Assembly: GCA_043744275.1 (NCBI GenBank)
Contig: JAYTUY010000055.1
Location: 1-29,466, forward strand
Origin: JAAFJT01 sp043744275
GTDB lineage: Bacteria; Bacteroidota; Bacteroidia; Chitinophagales; Saprospiraceae
Direction: 5' to 3'
DNA: 29,466 bases
Part shown: one piece after another, positions 7,389 to 15,889 of the stretch
How the letters are laid out: every line of letters starts with the position of its first letter
How positions within the stretch are numbered: the first letter of the stretch is position 1
Position numbers and translations under genes: made by a program
The notes under the pieces: model-generated
The model's database searches: none
Seen by the model: only the letters and a program-made list of their open reading frames with translations
What the model was told of the DNA's origin: nothing

Positions 7389-9119
7389 TTAGTTCTTTAC
7401 TAATTTCCCATTCAAATGCACCCCCTCAGTATTCAGCCTATAAAAATAAATACCAGATGCTAAATTAGGTAAAACTATATTAAATACTGCAGTATTTTGT
7501 TTTGTTGAAAAAACAGTTTGACCATTTAAATTAAAAATATCCAACTGCATGACACCCGTTACCCCCTCAGTATAAATGGTAATTTCAGACGAAAAAGGGT
7601 TGGGATATACTTTTATAACTGATTGATTATCAACCACTTTTGATGCTTTTCTATACAACAACGCTTTTTTAACTGCCGCCAAAGCATCTACTCGACCGAA
7701 GCCATACGTATTATTGGGCACTTGAGAACCAAGTATATTTCCACAATTTTGAGCCGTTATCAAAGGCTTGGCAGTGAGTTCAATCATGCGCTCTATCGTA
7801 TCCACTTGACCAGCCAAAGCAGGGTTAGCAGAAATCATCAACGCCACCACGCCCGCTATATGCGGACCCGACATACTCGTACCACTCAAACTCGCCAAGC
7901 CATTGTTCGGCGTACTTGAAATAACACCCACGCCAGGTCCAGACACGTTCGGCTTCATGCGCCCACTGCTATCTACCGTCACAGGACCCCGACTACTAAA
8001 ATTGGCAATCGTATCGTTAGAGCTGGTAGCACCAACAGAAAATGCCTTCGCAAAAAACGCTGGAGGTCCATCAATAGACGTACATGAGGGTCCTGAATTG
8101 CCTGCCGAAACCACTACCACTATGCCCGCCGCGCGGCAATTATTCATCGCTTTTTCCAAAATGGCAAAATTGGTCTCGTTGCAGCCTTCGCCACGCGAAC
8201 AATACCATGAATTATTGATAACATGCGGTGCTTTTTTCGGATTGGGGTTTTTATTTGCCGTATCAGTCGGTGCTAAAAAAAACTGAAAACACTCGACATA
8301 GCTTTGCAAAGTGCCATCGCCTCTGTCCATATTTCGTGCGCCAATCCATTTAGCATCGGGCGCAACACCCATCGCTAAGGTATCATTTGAGCCAATCATT
8401 GTACCCATCGTGTGCGTGCCGTGCCTATCATCGTCGCAGGGAATTTTGACATCATATCCGCAAGGGTTGCCCGTTTTGCTCGTGTCTTTATGGATGGCAT
8501 CGTGCCAATTGTAGCTGTGATCAGCGGCTGTACCGTTCCAACCTCTATATTTGGGCTTGAGTGCGGGATGTTGCCAATCGTAGCCCGTATCTTCTCCTGC
8601 GACAACCACATTTTGACCCCGATAGCCCAATGCCCAAACGCTATCAGCCTTGATTTTTTGAACGCCCCAAGTCAGTTGCTGCACACCCCGTTCTTGTAGT
8701 CCGACGGGTTCTGCATTGGGCAATCTGTTGATGGCGTTTGGATTATTGATGATTTGAGCCACATCTTCCCGTTGTGCCAATTCTTGAATTAATGCTAAAT
8801 CGCCTTTAGTATAGATAGCATTAACAACCCAAAACGATTGAAAATCAATGTTTTGTGCTTGCAAAATAGATTTAATGGGTGCTTGAGATTGCTCCGCTGA
8901 CCCCCTCAGTATTTTGAACACATATTCCCCTTTTTCTTCTTTTGAAGTGAGAGATGCCGCTCTTGAAATATCGGCTTGATCTTTCATGATGATGAAAAAA
9001 TCTGCTTGACCACCTCGCATGGCATCCCATACTGAGGGGTGTACTTTTTGCAAATTGGTTTGAGCTGTTAGAGCAAAAGTGTATAATAAAATGGCTAAAA
9101 TGAGTTTGAATCTTTGCAT
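7389..9119 (-). CDS. Subtilisin-like serine protease (S8) with T9SS sorting domain
   Basis: Secreted 576-residue protease. A signal peptide (about 1-19, ending ALTAQ) is followed by an I9-like prodomain (about 35-125). The S8 catalytic domain has Asp177 (EDTGYD), His233 (DRHGTHTMG), oxyanion Asn near 303 (INNSW) and Ser415 (LSGTSMSGPHIAG), so the triad is intact. Extra cysteine pairs (C220/C228, C307/C313) suggest disulfides. The C-terminal about 75 residues are a type A T9SS sorting domain (VYPNPFSSEITIY ... LASGIYFYRLNTEG ... KLVKN), so the protein is predicted to cross the outer membrane by T9SS and be cell-surface attached or released. Four motif copies (7422, 7563, 8902, 9030) lie within it, two of them in the sorting domain, where both encode TEGV. 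Confidence 0.95.
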   Translation of the reverse strand: MQRFKLILAILLYTFALTAQTNLQKVHPSVWDAMRGGQADFFIIMKDQADISRAASLTSKEEKGEYVFKILRGSAEQSQAPIKSILQAQNIDFQSFWVVNAIYTKGDLALIQELAQREDVAQIINNPNAINRLPNAEPVGLQERGVQQLTWGVQKIKADSVWALGYRGQNVVVAGEDTGYDWQHPALKPKYRGWNGTAADHSYNWHDAIHKDTSKTGNPCGYDVKIPCDDDRHGTHTMGTMIGSNDTLAMGVAPDAKWIGARNMDRGDGTLQSYVECFQFFLAPTDTANKNPNPKKAPHVINNSWYCSRGEGCNETNFAILEKAMNNCRAAGIVVVVSAGNSGPSCTSIDGPPAFFAKAFSVGATSSNDTIANFSSRGPVTVDSSGRMKPNVSGPGVGVISSTPNNGLASLSGTSMSGPHIAGVVALMISANPALAGQVDTIERMIELTAKPLITAQNCGNILGSQVPNNTYGFGRVDALAAVKKALLYRKASKVVDNQSVIKVYPNPFSSEITIYTEGVTGVMQLDIFNLNGQTVFSTKQNTAVFNIVLPNLASGIYFYRLNTEGVHLNGKLVKN

Positions 9120-9197
9120 TTTTAATTTTTTTTAAATTGCTTTTTAAATGAAATGCTAATCAATTTGAATAAAAACAAACAAAACTACGCTATTGAA

Positions 9198-9227
9198 ATG
9201 ATGAATGATGAATGATGAACGATGAAT
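9198..9227. repeat. Short gatgaat tandem repeat in the 9120-9458 gap
   Basis: About four 7-base units of ATGAATG type lie in tandem upstream of the subtilase. The same word builds the large inverted repeat at 15626-15723. The rest of the gap (9228-9360) is AT-rich with no gene or convincing promoter seen, and it ends in the 30-base tandem repeat at 9363. Confidence 0.8.
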
Positions 9228-9362
9228 ATTTTATACGTTTTAAAATTGACTTTCTGCTGTTGTATTTATTTACGTAAAAATTGATTTGTAAATCTTTTTT
9301 ATATTAATCCATATTTTAGACAAATTGTTTTAAATTTTTTAGAATTTTGTACATTCGTAGTA

Positions 9363-9441
9363 CGGACTGAAGTCCGCACTACGATTGGCTTTCGGACTGA
9401 AGTCCGCACTACGATTGGTTTTCGGACTGAAGTCCGCACTA
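9363..9441. repeat. Three tandem 30-base repeats containing a palindrome
   Basis: Units start at 9363, 9393 and 9423 (the third is partial, ending near 9441). Each opens with the perfect palindrome CGGACT-GA-AGTCCG, then GCACTACGATTGG and a TTT run; unit 1 and unit 2 differ by one base. It lies 17 bases before the glycosylase ATG at 9459, so it would be in the leader and could fold into serial 6-bp hairpins. Confidence 0.95.
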
Positions 9442-9458
9442 TAACTAAATATTTCAAC

Positions 9459-10058
9459 ATGGAGAAAATTATTCAACACCTATCTCTCGACCCGCGTATG
9501 GCTGCTGTCATTCCGCATATTACCTTGCATGAGGTTGAAATTCACAACGATATTTATCACGATTTGCTCAATTCTATCGTCTCGCAACAGCTTTCTGTGA
9601 AGGCGGCGGCGACCATTTATAGCCGTTTTCTCGACCTTTTTCCCAATCGCCAGGCACATCCTGAGTTTGTAGCCAGTGCAGACGTCGAAATACTGAGGGG
9701 GGTGGGTTTATCCTATCAAAAAGCAGGCTATATTAAAAACATTGCTGCATATTGGATTGACAATCAAGAAGATATGAAAAATTGGCTCGACATGAGCGAC
9801 GATGATATCATCAAAGAATTGACTCAAATAAAAGGCGTAGGCAAGTGGACAGTGCAAATGATTTTGATGTTTCGCCTCAATCGCCTCGACGTTTTTCCAA
9901 TTGATGATTTGGGCATTCGTCAAGGGATGGTGAAAATTTATGAACTGGAGGAAACAGGTAAAGACTTGATTAAAAAATTGCACGACATCGCAGAATCATG
10001 GCGACCTTATCGGTCTATTGCCTGTCGATACGTTTGGAAACATAAAGATGGGAATTAG
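9459..10058 (+). CDS. DNA-3-methyladenine glycosylase (AlkA type, HhH-GPD)
   Basis: Base excision repair enzyme removing alkylated purines. 199 residues, a compact form lacking the N-terminal beta domain of E. coli AlkA. Visible are the helix-hairpin-helix with LTQIKGVGKWTVQM (121-134) and the catalytic aspartate Asp150 in FPIDDLGIRQG, aligned to the FLPDDYLIK segment of AlkA. The substrate-pocket start SIVSQQLSVKAA (39-50) is also typical of the family. The motif copy at 9691 encodes ILRG in the family-typical LRxxGLSxxK segment. It is preceded by the 30-base tandem repeats and is convergent with the M36 protease. Confidence 0.93.
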   Translation: MEKIIQHLSLDPRMAAVIPHITLHEVEIHNDIYHDLLNSIVSQQLSVKAAATIYSRFLDLFPNRQAHPEFVASADVEILRGVGLSYQKAGYIKNIAAYWIDNQEDMKNWLDMSDDDIIKELTQIKGVGKWTVQMILMFRLNRLDVFPIDDLGIRQGMVKIYELEETGKDLIKKLHDIAESWRPYRSIACRYVWKHKDGN

Positions 10059-10121
10059 TTTTGAGTTGAGAGTTTTGAGTTGAGAGTTGAAAAAAACTCT
10101 CAACTTTCAACTCAAAACTCA
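10059..10121. repeat. Inverted repeat of gagttgaga words between convergent genes
   Basis: Two direct units of TTTTGAGTTGAGAG precede a run of As, then the complementary ACTCTCAACTTTCAACTCAAAACT. The arms can form a long hairpin between the glycosylase and the M36 gene, a probable bidirectional terminator. The same word recurs at 21074-21109 and 22698-22801. Confidence 0.8.
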
Positions 10122-10129
10122 TCCACTCC

Positions 10130-13100
10130 CTAATCTTTTACTATTTTTTCAATAACGACGCTTTTGCCTGTACTAATTTTAGCGATGTAAATACCTGCTG
10201 GATAGCCTTCTATACTGAGGGGTATCACTGCTTCGCGTGCGCCAAATAATTGCGATACTATTTTATACATCACTTTTCCATCTACTGATAGGATTTGAAT
10301 ATCCACATTAGAATCTTCTGTTCCAATGATATTAATATTTAAAATATCGCTCGCTGGGTTAGGGAATACTTTTACTTTCAAGTCATTTTGAACTTCATTT
10401 GTTGGGGTAAAAACAGTGGGCTCTACAATAGTGCCTCTTGCAGCCAATTCCGCAACTGCCGTATCTTTTTGAGCAGTAATAACTCGGGCTTTGCTGGTGT
10501 AATTATACATATCCATCACCGCCACGTCATCCACAAACCAACCCACGCCACTTTCGTTATTATCCGTACCAAAACGGAAACGGAATGTCAAATTTTTTCC
10601 TATAAATGGTGTCAAATCTACGAATGAGCCTATAAAAGCAGACTGTTTACCCCAATATGCCTTCTGATTGGGTAGTTTAAATGTTGTATAATCAATCAAA
10701 CCCCGATAAGGATTTTTGAAAATTTGAGTAGCAACATCTAACCAATTAGATCCATTATCTATAGAAACTTGAACGATGCCGCCATCAAAACCTGCTTCCG
10801 TATCGTATTTATGGAAGAACCGCAAAACGGGCTGAGTGCCAGTGACTTTAATCGGATTTTTAAGTTGCAACAATTGGTCTGTTGAGTCATTATTACCGTA
10901 ACCGATGGCAAAAGATTTAGTGCCACTTCTGCTTTCAATATCGGTTATTTCCCAAAACACATCACCGTTGACGAGGAGCTGATCTACGACCCAGTTTTTA
11001 TCGCCCGCTTCCATGTCATCAGTGAATTGAGCGATGGATTTTTTACTGGCATCGCTATTCAATTTATAGGTCAAAACGATGGTAGAATCGTTAGCCAAAT
11101 TGCCAATATTCCAAGTCAATGAGCCATTGCTAATACTCACATTCCGATTGGCTGAGCCTGTAATATATGTCGTGCTGGCAGGAAAATCATCAGTCACGAC
11201 TACACCTGTAGCGGCTACTCCTTTATTATTGGTTACTTTAATGGTATAAGTGATGGCTTCGCCCGGTTTGATATACTCAGTCGCTTCTTTTTTAATTTTA
11301 ATTTGTTTCACGCATTGTGGCATTTTATCGAACCCCTCAGTATTATCGTTATATTTGCTGCTCAAGCCTTGATCTGCATTGACACCCATACCTCTGCGAG
11401 CAAAAACATCCCAAATGAGACATTGATTTTGTCCATTAAAATCGGATTTATCGGCTGCTAAAATAGCATCGCGAGCATCCAAAAAGCCCGGATTACAAGG
11501 TTGCAATTTCATACCATCCAGCACTAATTGTATGGCTTTCCCATTGCCGCTTTGTATATTTTTCAAATTAGCATCCCAACCGTAGGCATCAACCATTGCC
11601 CAATATAAGTCCCACAAAACTGCCGTCCACACTTCTCCAACATCATGCACTTCTGGTGTAAATATGAGCCTATCGTAAGTTAAAGGATTGACTTTCATAT
11701 CTGTATTGTATGGATAATTGCGCAAGCCAACGCCATTGTTCGGCTGACGAATAACATAAGTACCTGTTCCACGATTAGTAGTTCCTTTATCAGAAGGACG
11801 AGCAGTAACGACTAACGCCAAGAAATCACTCCAACCCTCACCAGCTGATTGCTCTCCAGAGCTGAGGCAGCCAGCATTGAGGCGGCCACCTGTAAGACGA
11901 CTTGATATGCCATGCCCGTACTCGTGAGCAATAACACCATTGTCAAAATCACCATCCAGACTATTGGGACCTGTAGATATTGTTGGTCTATTAATTGAAA
12001 CAGTCAAACTGTTTCCAGCCGCTGCTCTGATGCGATCGCAGTCACTTTTTTTAATAGAAATAACAGGAATTGTTACCAAATTAGCTGTCGGGGCAGTTCC
12101 AGCCATATTGATAATACTTTCTTCAACATTACAGATAATGCACGCAATTGCTCCTTTTTGTTGAGCATTGTAAACCTTTTCACTGAAAAAGCAACTACCT
12201 CTATCAATCAAAGCAATTTTACCTGTTAAATTGGTATTCAACAGCGTTTTACAACCCCATGTAGGCGTGCTTGAACCATCGTTGACAATTACCACAGAGC
12301 CTGAAACAGGTACAGTCGTGACTGGAGGTCCGAATGTGGCTGTTCCTGATTCAAAATCTCCTATCAGATTGCTTGGTGCGGTCACATGCAACGTTTTTTC
12401 GCTCGGACGTGTCCAAACGTACATTTGCATCCGACCGTTTGAGCCGTCAGGTGGTGATGAAAAATTGGCATTGTTTACTGTCGGCGTCGTCAATTTTGAA
12501 CCATCTTGAGCTTCTGCCCTTACGTAGTCATTCGCGCCCGCTACATTTGAATAGTTTTTAGCTTGAAAATTGCCTGATATTTCATTGAATCCGTAGCGAT
12601 AAGTAATATCATGCATCATATTATTGACATAAAACAGATTCACTGTGGCGGCTTGCCGATTGGTATCAGGCTCTCCGTCGGGTAAAAAAGGCGAATTAAA
12701 AACCAAATCAGCCCCGCCATTCGGTTCGTTTCCATCAGTTGTTTGGTCATTATTCACATCCAGATACGCATGAACATTATTGCCGCGGGTAATCTGAAAT
12801 TCAGCACCCGCTGCACCATCTGTATCATGCCAACCAAAAGGCGATGCTGTGGCATCAGCAGGATTAGTAACCAAACTCCTAGCACCATGCGCAGGGCTTT
12901 CAACAGGCAATGCAAACACATTATATGTGCCTTCTCCTACTAAAGGCGAAGCCATTACTTCATTTTTTAAGATTTCTGAGTCGTTTTTACTGAGGGGGTT
13001 ATCTTCACATTTTTCTTCATGACTGAAAACTTTAGCATTGAAAGCGCAATGCGATGTCCAACTCGTTTTATCTAAAATATTACCAGTTTGTGCATCTACG

Positions 13101-13711
13101 CGCACACTCCAATGGTCTTTGCCATCGGGTTGATCTATATTCAAATCCCAAGCGAGGCGGACTTGAGTATCATTTATTTTTTGAAACCGAAGTTTGACAT
13201 TTATATCTGACAAGACAAAATTACTTTTATCAAAAACAAATTCAATATCGCTTTTCTTCTCTTTGACTCTTAAAGGAGCTTGAATACTCACATTTAATTG
13301 CTCACAAGCTGCTACAATCGCTTGTTCGGGCGTGAGCGTAGGCGAAATTGTATTCACCGAGTTCGCTAAATTGCGCATGAAGCGATTGCCTGCATACAAA
13401 ATCTCACCATTCGGCAATACATTCACATTAATAATGGCATTGTAAAGTTCAATACCTTTGTGTTGTTGAATGAGATAAACGTGCGTGACGCCATTGTGCT
13501 CGGAGGCATACGAATCCTGCACATAATAAGATGCGACATCTTGCTCTGTCAGATTCCACGTTTTAGGTTGCTTAGAAACGTAGTTTAAAGCAATTTTTAC
13601 GGCATTAGGGTTGGGATTAATCGTTTTCAGGGATTTCTGAGCGGTTAGGCTCGTGCTTAGAAAAAAGCAAAACATAGCCCACAAGCAGGCTTTCAGGTAA
13701 TTTCTCATCAT
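10130..13711 (-). CDS. M36 (fungalysin-type) metalloprotease with PA, DUF11 and T9SS sorting domains
   Basis: Large secreted zinc protease, 1193 residues. In order: a signal peptide (about 1-24), an FTP-like propeptide (about 30-220), and the M36 catalytic region. A PA domain (about 450-575, with GKIALIDRGSCFF and AQQKGAIACIICN) is inserted before the zinc site HEYGH (596-600), with the third ligand in EGWSDF (Glu625). Next comes a DUF11/CARDB-like beta-sandwich (about 820-910, IKKEATEYIKPGEAITYTIK). A carbohydrate-binding or MAM-like module (about 930-1090) follows, then a T9SS type A sorting domain (VFPNPASDILNINI ... YPAGIYIAKIS ... KIVKD). All zinc residues are present, so it should be active. 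ATG 13711 or the adjacent 13708 may be used. Motif copies lie at 10213, 11333 and 12988. Confidence 0.93.
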   Translation of the reverse strand: MMRNYLKACLWAMFCFFLSTSLTAQKSLKTINPNPNAVKIALNYVSKQPKTWNLTEQDVASYYVQDSYASEHNGVTHVYLIQQHKGIELYNAIINVNVLPNGEILYAGNRFMRNLANSVNTISPTLTPEQAIVAACEQLNVSIQAPLRVKEKKSDIEFVFDKSNFVLSDINVKLRFQKINDTQVRLAWDLNIDQPDGKDHWSVRVDAQTGNILDKTSWTSHCAFNAKVFSHEEKCEDNPLSKNDSEILKNEVMASPLVGEGTYNVFALPVESPAHGARSLVTNPADATASPFGWHDTDGAAGAEFQITRGNNVHAYLDVNNDQTTDGNEPNGGADLVFNSPFLPDGEPDTNRQAATVNLFYVNNMMHDITYRYGFNEISGNFQAKNYSNVAGANDYVRAEAQDGSKLTTPTVNNANFSSPPDGSNGRMQMYVWTRPSEKTLHVTAPSNLIGDFESGTATFGPPVTTVPVSGSVVIVNDGSSTPTWGCKTLLNTNLTGKIALIDRGSCFFSEKVYNAQQKGAIACIICNVEESIINMAGTAPTANLVTIPVISIKKSDCDRIRAAAGNSLTVSINRPTISTGPNSLDGDFDNGVIAHEYGHGISSRLTGGRLNAGCLSSGEQSAGEGWSDFLALVVTARPSDKGTTNRGTGTYVIRQPNNGVGLRNYPYNTDMKVNPLTYDRLIFTPEVHDVGEVWTAVLWDLYWAMVDAYGWDANLKNIQSGNGKAIQLVLDGMKLQPCNPGFLDARDAILAADKSDFNGQNQCLIWDVFARRGMGVNADQGLSSKYNDNTEGFDKMPQCVKQIKIKKEATEYIKPGEAITYTIKVTNNKGVAATGVVVTDDFPASTTYITGSANRNVSISNGSLTWNIGNLANDSTIVLTYKLNSDASKKSIAQFTDDMEAGDKNWVVDQLLVNGDVFWEITDIESRSGTKSFAIGYGNNDSTDQLLQLKNPIKVTGTQPVLRFFHKYDTEAGFDGGIVQVSIDNGSNWLDVATQIFKNPYRGLIDYTTFKLPNQKAYWGKQSAFIGSFVDLTPFIGKNLTFRFRFGTDNNESGVGWFVDDVAVMDMYNYTSKARVITAQKDTAVAELAARGTIVEPTVFTPTNEVQNDLKVKVFPNPASDILNINIIGTEDSNVDIQILSVDGKVMYKIVSQLFGAREAVIPLSIEGYPAGIYIAKISTGKSVVIEKIVKD

Positions 13712-13856
13712 GATGCGTAAGTGGTTTGTATTAAAACGTATTGGTTTTATAATTATATTTGTGTGTAAAAATAACGAATTAAAGTATCAAAATACGATAT
13801 TTTGAATTCTAAAATTCATACTTTAACTTTTAATTTACATTTGTTAAAAATTATCA

Positions 13857-14984
13857 ATGATTGAAACGATTCTAAAACTTATATTTTTCGGTGCTACCCT
13901 TTGCCAGTTGTTTTACTGGTTTTTTGTTTTTTCAAAATTAGCTTTTTATAAAATTGATGAAAAAGAAAATCCGACGGAAAGCACCCCCTCAGTATTGGAC
14001 TCAAATTTACCGCCTATCTCCGTTATTATATGCGCCAGAAACGAAGCTGCGAATCTTAGGAAAAATCTCCCAAGTATCCTTAATCAAGAATACGTTTCTT
14101 TTGAAGTAATCGTTGTCAACGATGCTTCAACAGATGAAACACTTGATATTTTGAATGATTTTTTATTGAAATATCAGCACTTACGCATCATCGATATTGT
14201 TGATAAAAAAATAATAGGAAAAAAAGGAGCATTGGCAGCTGGAATTGAAGCCGCCAAACATGAATGGTTGCTTTTGACAGACGCTGATTGCTACCCCCTC
14301 AGTAAAAACTGGATTTTAGGTATGATAAAAGGTGTTGATGCGAAAGAGATTGGATTAGGATATGCGCCGTATGAAAAACGTGACGGCTTTTTGAACACAT
14401 TTATTCGCTACGAAACCGTCTGGACAGCCATCCAATATATGGGTTTTGCACTCGCTGGAGAGCCTTATATGGGAGTAGGTAGAAATATGATTTATATGAA
14501 AAAATTGTATGAAAAAGTCGGCGGTTTTCAAAAACATGCTCATATTGCCTCTGGCGACGATGATTTATTCATAAATTCGGTGATTTCGAGAAAAAATTTT
14601 TCAATTATTTTAAATCCCGAAACTTTTATGCTCTCTGAACCGCAAACTCGATGGAATGCATACTTCACCCAGAAAAATAGGCACTTCTCCACCGCTACGA
14701 GCTACACATTAAAACATAAAATGATGTTGGGAATCCTATCTGCCTCACATTTTTTTTATTTTGTGACAGCAGTTTCATTATTGGCATTAAAAATTAGCAC
14801 AATATTTGTACTACTTGGACTTGTAGTGAGGACGCTGGTAATGTGGTTCTTTTACGGCAAAATTCTTCGAAGGTTTCATGAACATAACTTATTCCTATGG
14901 ATCCCCGTGCTTGATGTCGTATATGTCTTTTTTTACCTCTTCTTTCTGCCCGCCTTGATGATTAAAACCCGGAAATGGCGATGA
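13857..14984 (+). CDS. Membrane glycosyltransferase, family 2
   Basis: 375 residues. One N-terminal membrane helix (about 5-29) is followed by a GT-A domain starting PPISVIICARNEAANL (52-67) and at least two C-terminal helices. Catalytic and substrate motifs seen are VVNDAS (Asp89), the metal-binding TDAD (141-144), GDDD (233-236, general base region) and QTRW (263-266), matching the Q(Q/R)xRW signature of processive GT2 enzymes. It probably builds a cell-surface polysaccharide or glycolipid; the sugar is unknown. The next gene, a sigma factor, follows directly: the in-frame conserved N-terminal codons of the sigma factor reach back to the end of this gene, so the two are probably cotranscribed. 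Motif copies lie at 13985 and 14295. Confidence 0.9.
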   Translation: MIETILKLIFFGATLCQLFYWFFVFSKLAFYKIDEKENPTESTPSVLDSNLPPISVIICARNEAANLRKNLPSILNQEYVSFEVIVVNDASTDETLDILNDFLLKYQHLRIIDIVDKKIIGKKGALAAGIEAAKHEWLLLTDADCYPLSKNWILGMIKGVDAKEIGLGYAPYEKRDGFLNTFIRYETVWTAIQYMGFALAGEPYMGVGRNMIYMKKLYEKVGGFQKHAHIASGDDDLFINSVISRKNFSIILNPETFMLSEPQTRWNAYFTQKNRHFSTATSYTLKHKMMLGILSASHFFYFVTAVSLLALKISTIFVLLGLVVRTLVMWFFYGKILRRFHEHNLFLWIPVLDVVYVFFYLFFLPALMIKTRKWR

Positions 14985-15021
14985 CATAACTAAAATATTT
15001 AACAAATTATCTCCCAGAGCA

Positions 15022-15624
15022 GTGGACGACTTCAAACTTGTACAATCAGCAATCGACGGCGACGAACGAGCATATTCTTTGCTCATGAATCGTTACCGCA
15101 ACAGCGTGTATCACGCTATGTTCAAAATGGTCAATAATCGCGATGATGCCGACGACCTCACCCTTGAAGCCTTCGGAAAGGCATTCAGAAAACTCCCGAC
15201 CTATGCGCCCAATTATGCGTTTTCGACGTGGCTTTTCAAGATTGCTATCAATAATTGCATCGACCATATCCGTAAAAAACGGCTTGTCACCTATTCTATG
15301 GATGACACTTTTCAGGACAGTGACCGTGAGTTTTCGCACAACATCCGCGATTACGAACCAGACCCTGAACAGGCCATGATTCACGACCAAAAGTTGGCTC
15401 ATGTTCGAGATGTGGTTCAAAGTATGAACACCAAATATCGGACAATGATTGAGTTGCGCTATTATGAAGAACTCAGCTACGAGGAAATCGCGCACGAACT
15501 CAGCTTGCCACTTGGTACAGTCAAAGCGCAACTTTTCCGCGCTAAAGAATTATTGCATCAACAATTGCAAACCTCTAATTCGATGGCTTATATCGAGTTC
15601 CGCACTCGCAAAGAGGCAGCTTAA
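15022..15624 (+). CDS. ECF-type RNA polymerase sigma factor, start uncertain
   Basis: Sigma-70 family regulator of 200 residues from GTG 15022. Region 2 (FKMVNNRDDADDLTLEAFGK, then YAFSTWLFKIAINNCIDHIR) and region 4 (YRTMIELRYYEELSYEEIAH with LGTVKAQLFRAKELL) are both complete, joined by an acidic linker. Related Bacteroidota sigma factors carry a conserved LSPRAxxDF lead-in before region 2. Here the codons upstream of the GTG, from about 14986, encode ITKIFNKLSPRAVDDF in frame but contain no ATG, GTG or TTG. Either GTG 15022 is used, the real start is an unusual AUA near 14986, or an ATG has been lost; ATG 14981 is out of frame and runs into a stop. No anti-sigma factor is adjacent. The gene carries no motif copy. 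Confidence 0.9.
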   Translation: MDDFKLVQSAIDGDERAYSLLMNRYRNSVYHAMFKMVNNRDDADDLTLEAFGKAFRKLPTYAPNYAFSTWLFKIAINNCIDHIRKKRLVTYSMDDTFQDSDREFSHNIRDYEPDPEQAMIHDQKLAHVRDVVQSMNTKYRTMIELRYYEELSYEEIAHELSLPLGTVKAQLFRAKELLHQQLQTSNSMAYIEFRTRKEAA

Positions 15625-15625
15625 T

Positions 15626-15723
15626 TGATGATGAATGATGAATGATGAATGTTGAAATGTTGAATAATTTGATTCATCATTTATCATTCATCATTTATCA
15701 TTTATCATTTATCATTCATCATT
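15626..15723. repeat. Long imperfect inverted repeat of gatgaat/attcatc words
   Basis: The left arm is made of ATGATGAATG units and the right arm of TTTATCATTCATCA units, about 40-50 bases each around TAATTTGAT. It lies just after the sigma factor stop and can fold into a long AU-rich hairpin. It uses the same word as 9198-9227. Confidence 0.85.
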
Positions 15724-15784
15724 AAAAAAATTATAATCAGGAAGACAAGGTAAACCAACTTCATTTATTATTTCAAATCCCCCT

Positions 15785-15831
15785 AACTTGGTGGCAGGCT
15801 TTTAGAAGCTTGTCACCAAGTTTTTTTTTAT
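15785..15831 (+). terminator. Strong intrinsic terminator
   Basis: AACTTGGTGGCAGGCTT pairs along 17 positions (two G-U) with AAGCTTGTCACCAAGTT around the tetraloop TTAG, followed by nine Ts. It ends the glycosyltransferase-sigma factor transcript before the FAD oxidoreductase. Confidence 0.92.
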
Positions 15832-15889
15832 TTTTAACCCAATTTTTAACTACACTTATAAAACATTTTGTTTTAATCTATTCTATTTT

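Noticed and set aside
7903..8286. 127-codon plus-strand frame inside the subtilase gene
   Set aside because: It is antisense to the intact S8 catalytic domain and has no family features.
9363..9441. CRISPR array
   Set aside because: The units are contiguous 30-base repeats without unique spacers, and no cas genes are present.
15046..15531. 161-codon minus-strand frame over the sigma factor
   Set aside because: It is antisense to complete sigma regions 2 and 4, and its composition is that of a shadow frame.
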